DNA of 64,000 nt, from the NCBI GenBank assembly GCA_002279935.1, contig NCCZ01000007.1, positions 1 through 64,000 of the forward strand. The letters are read 5' to 3'. This DNA comes from Hyphomicrobium sp. 12-62-95. Its GTDB lineage: Bacteria; Pseudomonadota; Alphaproteobacteria; Rhizobiales; Hyphomicrobiaceae. A program made the position numbers and the translations under genes. Below, in pieces: positions 20,648 through 29,592 of the stretch. The notes beneath the pieces were generated by a model. That model made no database searches, was not told where the DNA came from, and worked only from the letters and a program-made list of their open reading frames with translations. Positions within the stretch are counted from its first letter, which is position 1. Each line of letters opens with the position of its first letter.

Positions 20648-21568
20648 ATGCCAAGCTTCATCGCGCGCATCATCGCGCGCGAACGCCGCGCCGTCTCGCA
20701 GGCCGTCACCGAACTCGAACGGCTCTCGCCGAGCGCCCCCGCCCTCCTGCAAGCCCTCCAGCCGCACCTGGGCCACGCCCTGGTCGCCGGGTTCACCGGA
20801 CCGCCGGGTGCGGGTAAATCCACCCTGGTCAACGCCGTCATCCGCGAATTGCGCGCCGCCGGCAAAACCGTGGCCGTCATCGCGGTTGATCCCTCAAGCC
20901 CCATTTCCGGCGGCGCCATTCTCGGTGATCGCATCCGCATGACCGCCGCGCTCGACGACGATGGCGTCTTCGTTCGCTCGCTGGCCTCGCGCGGCTACCT
21001 CGGCGGCCTCTCGCCCGCCGCCGTCCGCATCATCGATGCCTTCGACGCGGCCGGTTTCGATCTCATCCTGCTCGAAACGGTCGGCACCGGACAGAACGAG
21101 ATCGATGTCGCCGAAGTCGCCGACGTGCGCATCGTCATCTCCGCCCCAGGTCTCGGCGACGACATCCAGGCCATGAAATCGGGCTTGCTCGAGATCGCCG
21201 ACATCCTCGTCGTCAACAAAGGCGACCGCCCCGGCGCCGAACAGACCATGCAGCAGTTGGCCGGCGCACTCTCCATCCGCGCCACCATCAGCGATAAAAT
21301 CCCACTTCTGAAAACCACCGCGACGTCCGGCGACGGCGTTGCCAAACTCCTGGCCGAAATCGGCACCGTTGGCGACCGCGTCCGTGCGTCTGGCGCTGAG
21401 GCCCGCCGCCGTCGCCGCGCACGCTACCTCATCGCACGCGCGGCCGCCGATCTCGTCGCCGCCCGTGTTCGCCGCGGCGAAGGCAGCCGCCTCGACGACC
21501 TCTCCGACCGCGTCCTCGCCGGCACGCTCACACCCGACGCAGCCGCAGCCGCTCTACTGAAAGACTAG
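20648..21568 (+). CDS. meaB: MeaB/ArgK-type G3E GTPase (methylmalonyl-CoA mutase chaperone family)
   Basis: About 306 residues. MeaB proteins load or protect the adenosylcobalamin of methylmalonyl-CoA mutase and its relatives. Visible motifs are Walker A (GPPGAGKSTLVNAV), the VAVIAVDPSSP strand, GGAILGDRIRM, the ETVGTGQNEIDVA switch region and VVNKGD for guanine binding. The conserved fold begins at MPSFIARIIARERRAV, so the ATG at 20648 is used. An ATG at 20486 would add 54 residues made largely of the palindromic repeat array; which start is real is uncertain. No mutase gene lies in this window. The downstream neighbour is convergent, 4 bases away. Confidence 0.88.
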   Translation: MPSFIARIIARERRAVSQAVTELERLSPSAPALLQALQPHLGHALVAGFTGPPGAGKSTLVNAVIRELRAAGKTVAVIAVDPSSPISGGAILGDRIRMTAALDDDGVFVRSLASRGYLGGLSPAAVRIIDAFDAAGFDLILLETVGTGQNEIDVAEVADVRIVISAPGLGDDIQAMKSGLLEIADILVVNKGDRPGAEQTMQQLAGALSIRATISDKIPLLKTTATSGDGVAKLLAEIGTVGDRVRASGAEARRRRRARYLIARAAADLVAARVRRGEGSRLDDLSDRVLAGTLTPDAAAAALLKD

Positions 21569-21572
21569 AGGC

Positions 21573-22367
21573 TTAACGCACCACGCGATCGGTATTGCTC
21601 GCCTGACCGAAGCCCTTCACCGTATCGAAGCCCTTGGCCCCGGTGAATTTTGCTTCATCGAGATTGGCGCCGGTGAAATCCGCGCCCGTCACGTCGGCTC
21701 CTGAAAAATCCGCGCGCGTCAGATCCGTCCCGTTAAAGATGGCACCCTTCACGTTCGCGTTGGTGAAGCTCGCAAAGCCCAACCGCCCGCCCGTGAAATC
21801 GGCGCCCTCCACATTCGCATCATCAAAGTCGCCGCTGAAGAGGCCCACCTGCGCCAGCGACGTGTTCTCGTCCCGCGGCGCGCGGCTGGTAAATTGAGCC
21901 CCCTTCAAATCGGCCCCCTTGAAGTCAGCAAAATCGAACCGGCCAAATAATTTAGCCCCGGCCATTTTGGCGCCTGTAAACTTCGGAGCCTCCAACCAGT
22001 TCGTGTCGGCAACTGTGAAGGTCGAATAAATACTAGGTCTCAGGATGGTCGCCTTTTCCAGCGTCGCGCCGGAAAAATCAGCCCGCGTCAGCGTCGTGCG
22101 ATCAAGCCGCGCGCCCGATAGATCCGACCCCTTAAAAACACCCTCGCTCAGATCAGCCCCGAGCAAATCAACACCCGCCAGCCGCGCGCCTTTGAAATCG
22201 AGCCCGGCGAGATCAAGCCCCGCCAAGTTCTTGCCTGAGAAATCAATCGGCTTTCCGGCCTTCGCCTGGAACAGCGAGTGCGTCACATCTTTCGCCGTGA
22301 AGTCAGCAGCCTGCGCGCCACCCGCAACGGCGCCGAGAAAACAAGCAATGATCAGGACTGCGCGCAT
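21573..22367 (-). CDS. Exported pentapeptide-repeat protein
   Basis: About 264 residues with a signal peptide (MRAVLIIACFLGAVAGG, cleavage after AQA). The mature protein is built almost entirely of A(D/N)LXX repeats, for example AGLDLAGLDFKGARLAG and ADFSGADVTGADFTGA, which fold as a right-handed quadrilateral beta-helix. One interruption (around residues 105-130) separates two repeat blocks. The role of exported pentapeptide-repeat proteins is generally unknown; the gyrase-protecting members are cytoplasmic, so that role is unlikely here. An ATG at 22379 adds four residues and has a ribosome-binding site too close to it. The cimA gene lies upstream in the same direction. Confidence 0.88.
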   Translation of the reverse strand: MRAVLIIACFLGAVAGGAQAADFTAKDVTHSLFQAKAGKPIDFSGKNLAGLDLAGLDFKGARLAGVDLLGADLSEGVFKGSDLSGARLDRTTLTRADFSGATLEKATILRPSIYSTFTVADTNWLEAPKFTGAKMAGAKLFGRFDFADFKGADLKGAQFTSRAPRDENTSLAQVGLFSGDFDDANVEGADFTGGRLGFASFTNANVKGAIFNGTDLTRADFSGADVTGADFTGANLDEAKFTGAKGFDTVKGFGQASNTDRVVR

Positions 22368-22439
22368 GAGGTCAAACATCTCCAGGACGAGACTGACATA
22401 TAGCGGCTAACGCCTGCCCCCGCCACTCCGGCACCCTCC

Positions 22440-24050
22440 TCAGGCAGCCTTCGCCCCGGCCCGCAACAGCTTGTAATTGATGCTGTCGAGGAGCGCCTCG
22501 AAGCTCGCATCGATGATGTTCGGCGACACGCCCACCGTGATCCAGCGCTCCCCCGTCACCGTGTCGAGCGTCTCCACCAGCACCCGTGTTACTGCTTCCG
22601 TGCCACCCGTCAGTATCCGCACCTTGTAATCCACCAACTCGATTTCGTTGATGTGTGACTGATACTTGCCGAGGTCCTTGCGCAGCGCTTGATCGAGCGC
22701 GTTGACGGGACCATTGCCCTCGCCCACCGACCACAACGGATCGGACGCGCCATTCACATGCACCTTCACGATCGCTTCAGAGACGGTCACGAGTTTGCCG
22801 AGCGCATTGTGCCGCCGCTCCACCATCACCCGGAAACTATCGACCGAAAAATACTGCGGCACGTTCGAGAGCATCCGCCGCGCCAAGAGTTCGAACGAGG
22901 CTTCCGCCGCCTCATACGAATAGCCCGTCGCTTCCCGGGCCTTCACTTCCTCCAGCAACCGCGAAATCCGCTCATCATCCCGGTCCTGCGCCAACCCGAA
23001 CCGCTCCAGCGCGGAGAGCACATTCGACCGCCCCGCCTGCTTGGAGACCAACAGCCGCCGCTCGTTGCCCACCGCCTCCGGCCGCACGTGCTCATACGTC
23101 TCCGGCTCTTTCAGAATGGCGGACGCGTGAATGCCGGCCTTGGTCGCGAACGCGCTCTCGCCCACATACGGCGCATGCCGGTCCGGCGCCCGGTTCAAAA
23201 CTTCATCCAACACCCGACTCGCGTGCGTCAGCGTGCGCAGCTTTTCCGCCGTGATCCCAGTATCGAAAAAATTCGCAAACTCGCTTTTCAAAAGCAGCGT
23301 CGGGATGATCGACGTCATATTCGCGTTGCCGCATCGCTCGCCGAGCCCGTTTAAGGTGCCCTGGATCTGCCGCACACCCGCGCGCACCGCCGCCAGCGAA
23401 TTGGCAACCGCGTTCTCCGTATCGTTATGCGTGTGAATGCCCAGATGAGAGCCCGGCACCACCTTCGCCACCTCGGCCACAATCCGCTCCACCTCGTGCG
23501 GCAGCGTCCCGCCGTTCGTGTCGCACAAAACCACCCAGCGCGCGCCCGAGTCGTAAGCTGTCTTCGCCACGCTCAGAGCATACGCCTTGTTGCCTTTGAA
23601 CCCGTCAAAGAAGTGCTCGCAGTCGAGCATCGCTTCCTTGCCCGAAGCGACGACCGCCTTGACGCTTTCCGCAACGCCGGCAAGGTTCTCTTCGTTCGTG
23701 ATCCCCAGCGCCACGCGCACGTGATAATCCCACGACTTCGCCACGAGGCACACGCTGTCGGCCGCCGACTGCACGAGCGACTGGAACCCCGGATCGTTCT
23801 CGATCGACCGCCCGGCCCGTTTGGTCATCCCAAACGCCGTGAACCGGCTCGTCGTCAGCACCGGCTTGGCGGAGAACAATTCGGTATCCGTCGGGTTCGA
23901 CCCCGGATAGCCGCCCTCGATGTAATCGAGCCCCAGCTGATCGAGCACGCCAATGATGCGCCGCTTGTCCGCGATTGAAAAATCAACGCCCGTCGTCTGC
24001 GCCCCGTCGCGCAGCGTCGTGTCGAACAGATAAAGCCGTTCCTTCGTCAT
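22440..24050 (-). CDS. cimA: (R)-citramalate synthase
   Basis: About 536 residues. The enzyme condenses pyruvate with acetyl-CoA to citramalate, which gives 2-oxobutyrate for isoleucine without threonine deaminase. The HMGL-like barrel begins LYLFDTTLRDGAQTTGVDFS, with the metal-binding Asp and the catalytic Arg in DTTLRDG, and has GIHTHNDTENAVANSLAAV, which supplies the metal-binding histidines. The C-terminal LeuA-dimer-type regulatory domain is present. DTTLRDGAQ and the overall length fit the TIGR00977 citramalate synthases better than LeuA or NifV. The start at 24050 follows GGTGAGTGAG. It complements the ilvB, ilvN and ilvC genes of this window. Confidence 0.93.
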   Translation of the reverse strand: MTKERLYLFDTTLRDGAQTTGVDFSIADKRRIIGVLDQLGLDYIEGGYPGSNPTDTELFSAKPVLTTSRFTAFGMTKRAGRSIENDPGFQSLVQSAADSVCLVAKSWDYHVRVALGITNEENLAGVAESVKAVVASGKEAMLDCEHFFDGFKGNKAYALSVAKTAYDSGARWVVLCDTNGGTLPHEVERIVAEVAKVVPGSHLGIHTHNDTENAVANSLAAVRAGVRQIQGTLNGLGERCGNANMTSIIPTLLLKSEFANFFDTGITAEKLRTLTHASRVLDEVLNRAPDRHAPYVGESAFATKAGIHASAILKEPETYEHVRPEAVGNERRLLVSKQAGRSNVLSALERFGLAQDRDDERISRLLEEVKAREATGYSYEAAEASFELLARRMLSNVPQYFSVDSFRVMVERRHNALGKLVTVSEAIVKVHVNGASDPLWSVGEGNGPVNALDQALRKDLGKYQSHINEIELVDYKVRILTGGTEAVTRVLVETLDTVTGERWITVGVSPNIIDASFEALLDSINYKLLRAGAKAA

Positions 24051-24055
24051 CTCAC

Positions 24056-24124
24056 TCACCAAACGCCCGCCATCTTCAGCGCGAGCACGACCGCCGCGGC
24101 CAGCACGGCGATCTTCAAAACCAT
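24056..24124 (-). CDS. Possible 22-residue membrane miniprotein upstream of cimA
   Basis: A short frame on the minus strand reads MVLKIAVLAAAVVLALKMAG plus two residues and stops 5 bases before the cimA ATG. It would be a single membrane helix. A weak GGGACG ribosome-binding site lies 6 bases upstream of the ATG. The close spacing suggests that translation could be coupled to cimA. It may also be only leader sequence, so confidence is low. Confidence 0.3.
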   Translation of the reverse strand: MVLKIAVLAAAVVLALKMAGVW

Positions 24125-24170
24125 GTAGTACGTCCCATGACGGGCAAAGGGCGGGCCCGTGTCGTCGCCG

Positions 24171-24692
24171 TCAGGCTTCCCCGTCATCATCGACCTCATC
24201 GCTCTTGCGGGCAGCCACTTGCAACGATTTCTTCATGGTCGTCGTCGCCAGCCACTCACCGAACCGTTCCACCGAATTGCGCTGCGTCGCCTCGAAGTCA
24301 CGCCCCTCGAAGAATTCGACGGCGGTTTCCGACGACTCCACCGTGATCGCCTTCGCCCCGCGCGCCTTGGCAATCTTCTCCAAAGCATCGCACAGCGCGG
24401 TCCCGATCCCGGTGCCTGCGTGATACGGGTGAACGTAGAGCATGTCGAGGATGCTATTCTCTTTCAGTGAAGCAAATCCTGCCGGCTCGCCGTCGAGTTC
24501 GATCACGAGCGTGGTTGCCTCCTCCAGCCGGTCCCGGAACCCCTCCGCATCCTCCGCGAACGCCACCCAGGCCGCCCGCTGATCTTCATCATAATCGTCC
24601 TGCGTTAACTCCTCGACACTGGCCGCGAAGAGGTCGCGCAGTGCCAACGTATCGGCCGGTAGAAACGGCCGCAGCGGAAAATCCGAACTCAT
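24171..24692 (-). CDS. GNAT family N-acetyltransferase
   Basis: A 173-residue acetyltransferase. The N-terminal strand-helix (LRPFLPADTLALRDLFAASVEEL) and the acetyl-CoA-binding motif HPYHAGTGIGTALCDALE mark the GNAT fold; the IDVMLYVHP-like strand here reads ILDMLYVHP. The substrate cannot be inferred. Its ATG overlaps the TGA of the small membrane-protein gene upstream as ATGA, so the three genes from 24942 down form a coupled unit. The C-terminus has an acidic end (DEVDDDGEA). Confidence 0.9.
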   Translation of the reverse strand: MSSDFPLRPFLPADTLALRDLFAASVEELTQDDYDEDQRAAWVAFAEDAEGFRDRLEEATTLVIELDGEPAGFASLKENSILDMLYVHPYHAGTGIGTALCDALEKIAKARGAKAITVESSETAVEFFEGRDFEATQRNSVERFGEWLATTTMKKSLQVAARKSDEVDDDGEA

Positions 24693-24814
24693 GGGCCAAA
24701 GCTGATCGGGATCAGTCCCAGCACGACAGCTGCAACCAAAAGCAAAATCGCGACCACCACGAGCGCAATCGCCCGCCCGATCGACCGCCCCACCATGTTC
24801 GATGCATTGCGCAT
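24689..24814 (-). CDS. 41-residue single-pass membrane protein
   Basis: A small protein (MRNASNMVGRSIGRAIALVV and a further hydrophobic stretch ending GLIPISFGP) with one membrane helix and a short basic N-terminus. Its ATG overlaps the stop of the gene upstream as TGATG and its stop overlaps the GNAT start as ATGA, so it sits in a chain of overlapping coding regions. The tight overlaps on both sides are the main evidence that it is translated. No function can be given. Confidence 0.6.
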   Translation of the reverse strand: MRNASNMVGRSIGRAIALVVVAILLLVAAVVLGLIPISFGP

Positions 24815-24942
24815 CACGTCGTCTCCGTCATAGCCACCTCGAACACCCCGAACGACCACGCAGCCAGCGCCAGCGCCGTCGCAATCATCCCAATCCCCAC
24901 CAGCCGCAAACCCCACCGCACTGCCTTCGATTCCGTCGTCAT
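24814..24942 (-). CDS. 42-residue single-pass membrane protein
   Basis: The first gene of the small coupled unit. It reads MTTESKAVRWGLRLVGIGM followed by a hydrophobic segment (IATALALAAWSFGVFEVA) and a short tail. A strong GGAGG ribosome-binding site lies 7 bases before the ATG. The stop overlaps the next start as TGATG. It is too short for ordinary annotation cut-offs, and no family is recognised. The palindromic repeat block upstream separates it from cysS. Confidence 0.6.
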   Translation of the reverse strand: MTTESKAVRWGLRLVGIGMIATALALAAWSFGVFEVAMTETT

Positions 24943-24978
24943 CTCAGACCTCCGTTTGAAATGCGCGCCGCTCAAATC

Positions 24979-25158
24979 CCCCTCCCCCTTGCGGGGAGGG
25001 GTTAGGGGTGGGGGTGCATCGGGCGCTGAGGCAAGCGGCCCGAACGTTCCCCCTCTCCCCGTCCTTACGGGGAGAGGGTTGGGGTGAGGGGCAGCATCCC
25101 CACAAGCGGCTGCCCCTCACCCTAACCCTCTCCCCATCGAAGACGATGGGGAGAGGGG
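24979..25158. repeat. Nested palindromic repeat block (CCCTCTCCCC family)
   Basis: Several hairpins follow one another: CCCCTCCCC/GGGGAGGGG (24979-24987 with 24993-25001), CCCTCTCCCCGT/ACGGGGAGAGGG (25051-25062 with 25067-25078), GGGTGAGGGGCAGC with its complement (25082-25095 with 25109-25122) and CCCTCTCCCCATCG with its complement (25126-25139 with 25144-25157). This is a dispersed intergenic repeat type common in Rhizobiales-like genomes. A shorter copy occurs at 37612. Confidence 0.85.
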
Positions 25159-25190
25159 ATTAATACTCACCGCGCAAGCTCCTCCCACCC

Positions 25191-25280
25191 GTCATGGCCG
25201 GGCGTGACCCGGCCATCCAGAGCCCACACGCAGCCGTTCGAGCAAGACCCCTGGATGGCCGCCTCAAGGGCGGCCATGAC
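25191..25280. repeat. Cruciform-type palindromic repeat (GTCATGGCC family)
   Basis: A 90-base element whose ends pair (GTCATGGCC at 25191 with GGCCATGAC at 25272) and whose inner segments pair (GGCCATCCAG at 25211 with CTGGATGGCC at 25251). Each half also forms its own hairpin. The layout resembles a non-autonomous palindromic element. It lies 42 bases before the cysS stop codon. No transposase is nearby. Confidence 0.82.
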
Positions 25281-25321
25281 GTGAGAGGAGTGCTGGTCTA
25301 CTTTCTTCGATGAAAGAATCC

Positions 25322-26740
25322 TCACCGCGCGATCTCCCACGTCGTCTCGATCTCGCCCGTGTCCTTGTTCTTCGTGTCTTTCAGCGTCACACCCATCGCC
25401 GCCAACTCATCGCGGATCCGGTCGCTCTCCTTGAAGTCCTTTCGCCGCCGCGCCTCAAGCCGAGCGGCAATTAAAGGCTCCACCTTTGCCGTATCAACGG
25501 TCCGCGCTTCATGCCCGGGGTTCAACTCCACCTGGGTCTCGTCCCCATAAAGCCCCATGAACTGCAGCGTCGCCTTCAAGACCGCCGCCGTCTCCGCATT
25601 CCGGTGCGCCGACTTGGCCAGCCCATGAATGATCGAAATCGCGCTCGGCGTGTTGAGATCGTCCGACAAGGCCGCCACCACGTCCGGATGCGGGCCATCC
25701 GCCACCGGGACCCCATGCAGAAAACTCAAATCGAAGAGTGTCGCGCGCGCCTGCACCAGCCGGTCCACCGTCCAATCGATCGGCTGGCGGTAATGCGTGC
25801 CAAGCATCGCAAAGCGCACCACGCGCCCATGCCACTGGCAGCCCCCAAACTTCCCCGTCTCCAACAGCTCATTGATGGTGATGAAGTTGCCGAGAGACTT
25901 CGACATCTTCTCGCCTTCCACCTGGAGAAAGCCGTTGTGCATCCACACCCGCGCCATTACGTCCGTGCCGTGCGCGCACCGCGACTGCGCGATCTCGTTC
26001 TCATGATGCGGAAAGGCAAGATCGATGCCCCCGCCATGAATGTCGAACACGTCGCCCAGATGCTTGCCCGCCATCGCGGAGCATTCAATGTGCCAGCCAG
26101 GCCGCCCCGACGTCGTGATCCCAGCGGGCGACGTCCAAGCCGGCTCACCCGGCTTCGACGGCTTCCACAGAACGAAGTCCATCGGACCCTTCTTGTAAGG
26201 CGCGACCTCGACGCGGGCCCCGGCCTCCATCTCCTCTAACGACCGGTTCGACAGCCGCCCGTAATCTGCCATTGAGGACACATCGAAAAGCACATGATCA
26301 GCCGCCACGTACGCGTGACCCTTGGCCACCAGCTCATTGCACAGCGCCACCATCTCAACGATGTGCTCCGTCGCCCGCGGCTCCACCGTCGGCTCCAGCA
26401 CGCCCAGCGCCGCGATGTCCTTGTGGAACTGCGCCGCCGTGTCCTCCGTCAGCCGGCGAATGCCGATCTCGGGCGCCAGATCCGGATACCGCTCCGCCGC
26501 GCGCGCATTGATCTTGTCGTCCACGTCCGTGATGTTGCGCACGTACGTCACATGCTGCGCGCCATAAATCTCCCGCAGCAGCCGGAACAGCACGTCGAAC
26601 ACGATCACAGGCCGCGCATTCCCGATGTGCGCGAAGTCGTAGACCGTCGGTCCACAGACGTACATGCGCACGCTCAAAGGATCGATCGGCTCAAACGTCT
26701 CCTTCTGCCGCGTCAGCGTGTTGTAGAGCCTCAGTGACAT
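25322..26740 (-). CDS. cysS: Cysteinyl-tRNA synthetase
   Basis: About 472 residues, a class Ia synthetase that charges tRNA-Cys. The zinc ligands and active site are visible in [19 protein letters not shown] (CGP and HIGN), [10 protein letters not shown] and [10 protein letters not shown], and the adenylate loop is EKMSKSLGN. The C-terminal DALR/anticodon region is present ([15 protein letters not shown]). The start at 26740 (MSLRLYNTL) fits the family; a frame extending 36 residues upstream has no similarity. Length is standard. The gene is divergent from the DUF2865 gene, with a 364-base gap. Confidence 0.97.
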   Translation of the reverse strand: MSLRLYNTLTRQKETFEPIDPLSVRMYVCGPTVYDFAHIGNARPVIVFDVLFRLLREIYGAQHVTYVRNITDVDDKINARAAERYPDLAPEIGIRRLTEDTAAQFHKDIAALGVLEPTVEPRATEHIVEMVALCNELVAKGHAYVAADHVLFDVSSMADYGRLSNRSLEEMEAGARVEVAPYKKGPMDFVLWKPSKPGEPAWTSPAGITTSGRPGWHIECSAMAGKHLGDVFDIHGGGIDLAFPHHENEIAQSRCAHGTDVMARVWMHNGFLQVEGEKMSKSLGNFITINELLETGKFGGCQWHGRVVRFAMLGTHYRQPIDWTVDRLVQARATLFDLSFLHGVPVADGPHPDVVAALSDDLNTPSAISIIHGLAKSAHRNAETAAVLKATLQFMGLYGDETQVELNPGHEARTVDTAKVEPLIAARLEARRRKDFKESDRIRDELAAMGVTLKDTKNKDTGEIETTWEIAR

Positions 26741-27104
26741 GCGAAATCGCCCCTCTTCACCGGCGGGACTGAGCTCTGTCTTGCGGAAACGGGAAGACGA
26801 GGTCGCGCGGCCGGCCTGCTTGACTAGCCCGGAATGAGAATGCCGCAACAGATGCTTACGGCGGAACTGTTTGTGCGCACGGCCATGCGCTGCTTATGCG
26901 ACCGCGCCCCTGCGCCGTCAACCGGCCAGCTCCACCGATCCTCCGGCGCCACCTGTGGTCTGGCAGTCGCAGCACACGACCTTCCCCACAGTCTCGTCCC
27001 GTGCCGCAATTGCTCCCCAATGCGGGCCTATGCCATAGTCCCGGCCGGATCAATGACTTGGGCGAAGGATGCCGGCACACCAAACAAAACCAGCCGGCCG
27101 AGAG
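26741..27104. other. Divergent intergenic region, cysS and DUF2865 gene
   Basis: These 364 bases should hold promoters for cysS (minus) and the DUF2865 gene (plus). I see no strong sigma-70 pair, hairpin, small gene with good support or T-box-like leader. Open frames here have the codon pattern of non-coding GC-rich DNA. Confidence 0.5.
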
Positions 27105-28211
27105 ATGACGAGCACACAGGCCACCACCGGCAGGTCTCCGCGCAGCGCAAGTTCTCTTGCGTTGACGGCGGCACTTGCCCTCGCCTCCGCCCTCTCCGCG
27201 TCGCCGGCCGCGGCCCAGTTATCTTGGCCCTGGGACCAGCCCCAGGAACGCCGGCCCGTTGAGCAAGCCCCACCCGCCTGGCGCCCACCGCCCGAACCCG
27301 CAGCACGCCCAGCCGTCCCGCCGCCCCCCACCGGCCGCTCGCCCGTCTGCCTTCAGCTCGAACAGCGCCTCGTGCAGGAAACCCAGAACGGCGGCCAGTC
27401 GCGCGATGTCCTGCCCCTGGTCGAAAGTCAGCTGCGCCAGATTGATCAGCAGTTGCGCCAGGGATCGCAGACGCTGGACCGCTCCTGCTATGAATACTTT
27501 CTGTTCTCCAAGACCCTGCGCAACACCAAGAAGTGCGTCGACCTCTCGCGCGAAGTCGATGGCCTGAAGCGCCAGAAAGCCGATCTGGAAAATCAGCGCA
27601 GCCAGCTCATCTCGTCGTCCGGCCGCTCTTACACCGACGAGATTGTGCGCGAACTGGCCCGCAACAACTGCGGCGCTACCTATCAGCAGCAGGCCCGCCG
27701 CACCGAACAAAACCCCTTCCAGTCGCTCTGGCAGGAAGATAGCGGCGGCAGCGGCGGCGGCCTCGGCGGTTCGTTCTCGAACCTGCCCTACGCGACGTAT
27801 CGCACCGTCTGCGTCCGGCTCTGCGACGGCTACTATTTCCCCGTCAGCTTCTCGACACTCCCCAACCACTTCGAGCGTGATGCAGAAGTCTGCTCATCCA
27901 AATGCGCCGCCCCGACCGAACTCTTCTACTATCAAAACCCCGGCGGATCGGTGGAGCAGATGGTCGGCGCGCAATCGAACACGCCCTACACATCGATGAA
28001 GGTCGCCTTCCGGTACCGCAAGGAATACGTGCAAGGCTGCTCGTGCAAAGCCGAAGAATATAACGCCGGCACACCCGCCCCAGGCGACGGCACCCAGCAG
28101 CAAGGCGCGGTCACGCCGCCGGCCATTCCAGCTGAGGCGCCCGCCCAGGCCACGACCGCAGCCGGCGGAACCGCCGCGTCAGGCTGGGCCTCAGACGTCA
28201 CGACGCCCTAG
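27105..28211 (+). CDS. DUF2865 exported protein
   Basis: A 368-residue secreted protein. After a signal peptide (cleavage near SPAAAQ) comes a Pro-rich segment, then a charged helical part (residues about 85-180, coiled coil), then the DUF2865 domain. The domain is recognised by TVCVRLCDGYYFPVSFST, the spaced cysteines of AEVCSSKCAAPTELFYY, and FRYRKEYVQGCSCKAEEY. The domain is largely restricted to Rhizobiales, which supports the taxonomic call. The eight or so cysteines suggest disulfides in the periplasm or at the cell surface. A Thr/Ala/Pro-rich tail ends the protein. The function is unknown. It converges on gltX with a 1-base gap. Confidence 0.88.
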   Translation: MTSTQATTGRSPRSASSLALTAALALASALSASPAAAQLSWPWDQPQERRPVEQAPPAWRPPPEPAARPAVPPPPTGRSPVCLQLEQRLVQETQNGGQSRDVLPLVESQLRQIDQQLRQGSQTLDRSCYEYFLFSKTLRNTKKCVDLSREVDGLKRQKADLENQRSQLISSSGRSYTDEIVRELARNNCGATYQQQARRTEQNPFQSLWQEDSGGSGGGLGGSFSNLPYATYRTVCVRLCDGYYFPVSFSTLPNHFERDAEVCSSKCAAPTELFYYQNPGGSVEQMVGAQSNTPYTSMKVAFRYRKEYVQGCSCKAEEYNAGTPAPGDGTQQQGAVTPPAIPAEAPAQATTAAGGTAASGWASDVTTP

Positions 28212-28212
28212 C

Positions 28213-29577
28213 TCAAGCCGTTTTGCCCGCCAGACGCGCCAGCACTTTTTCGCGGCCGATGAGTGGCAGCAGCGCCTTCAACTCCGGACCGCTCTCCTGC
28301 GCCGTCAGCGCCAATCGCAACGGATGAAACAGCGCCTTGCCCTTCGCGCCAGTCGCCGCTTTGACAGCATTGGTCCAATCAGACCACGTCGCCTCGCCCC
28401 ACGGCTCAGCCGGCAGCACAGCGGCAGCTTTGGCGAGAAACTCCGCATCTTCGATAACCGGCGCGATCTCCTGATCGACCACCCGCCACCACCCGTCCAC
28501 ATCGTCGAATACGGACACGTTTCCGCGCACCGCCAGCCAGAACGCTTCCCCACCGCCGATCCCCTTGGCAGTCAATCGATCCGCAACTTCACCGTAGGGC
28601 GTCGCATGTAAAAAGCGCGCGTTGAGTGCCTTCAGTTCTCCCAGATCGAACCGCGCCGCCGACGTTGACACGTGCGACAAGTCGAGCATCGAAGCCAGTT
28701 CGTCCATCGAGCGCATCGGCTCAATCGCATCCGACGTCCCGATCAGCGCCACATAACTCGCAACCGCCATCGGCTCCAGCTCGCGGCTGTTCATCAGCGC
28801 CATGTCGCCCGACCGTTTCGACATCTTCAGATCGCCGCTGGCCGTCAGCAGCGCATGATGCGCAATCGCGGGCGGTTTAGCACCCAACGCCTTGAACAGA
28901 TCCACCTGCACGCCCGTGTTCGTGACGTGATCTTCACCGCGAATGATATGCGTGATCCCGAAATCGATATCGTCCACCACGCTTGTAAACGTATAAAGGA
29001 ACGTCCCGTCCGCGCGGATCAGAACGGGATCCGACAACGATCCCAGATCCACCGTCTGGTTGCCGCGAATGAGATCGTCCCACGCGACGTTGGTATGCTC
29101 GGGCACAATACCGCCCGACGCACCCGAATTATCGAGCCGGAACCGCCAATGCGGTGCGCGCCCTTCCGCTTCTAGCCGCGCCCGCTCCTCATCCGTCAGT
29201 TTCAACGCCGCCCGGTCGTAAATCGGCGGCCGTCCGCTCGCCAGCTGGCGCTTCCGCCGCCGGTCCAGTTCGTCCGGCGTCTCGAAACACGCATAAAGCC
29301 GACCTGCCGCCTTGAGCTGTTCCGCCGCCGCCTCATACCGCGCCGTCCTGTCCGACTGCTTCGCTTGGCCGTCCCACGTGAACCCGAGCCAGCGCAGGTC
29401 TTCTGCGATCTGCGCCGCGAATTCCTCCGTCGACCGCTCCCGGTCCGTATCGTCGAGCCGCAGCAGAAAATGTCCGCCGTGCTTCTTCGCATAAAGATAA
29501 TTGAGCACCGCCGTGCGCAGGTTGCCATAGTGCAGATAGCCCGTCGGGCTCGGCGCGAAACGAAGATGCGGGGTCAT
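28213..29577 (-). CDS. gltX: Glutamyl-tRNA synthetase
   Basis: A 454-residue class Ib synthetase. The adenylate motif is [17 protein letters not shown], with HYGN in the HIGH position, and the KMSKS loop is LKMSKRSG. The Rossmann fold continues as [17 protein letters not shown], and the insertion that binds the tRNA acceptor is present. Alphaproteobacteria commonly have two GltX paralogs, one of which charges tRNA-Gln with glutamate for later amidation. I cannot tell which this is. It lies 15 bases downstream of nadE and probably shares its transcript. Confidence 0.95.
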   Translation of the reverse strand: MTPHLRFAPSPTGYLHYGNLRTAVLNYLYAKKHGGHFLLRLDDTDRERSTEEFAAQIAEDLRWLGFTWDGQAKQSDRTARYEAAAEQLKAAGRLYACFETPDELDRRRKRQLASGRPPIYDRAALKLTDEERARLEAEGRAPHWRFRLDNSGASGGIVPEHTNVAWDDLIRGNQTVDLGSLSDPVLIRADGTFLYTFTSVVDDIDFGITHIIRGEDHVTNTGVQVDLFKALGAKPPAIAHHALLTASGDLKMSKRSGDMALMNSRELEPMAVASYVALIGTSDAIEPMRSMDELASMLDLSHVSTSAARFDLGELKALNARFLHATPYGEVADRLTAKGIGGGEAFWLAVRGNVSVFDDVDGWWRVVDQEIAPVIEDAEFLAKAAAVLPAEPWGEATWSDWTNAVKAATGAKGKALFHPLRLALTAQESGPELKALLPLIGREKVLARLAGKTA

Positions 29578-29592
29578 GAACTGCGTCTGCCT

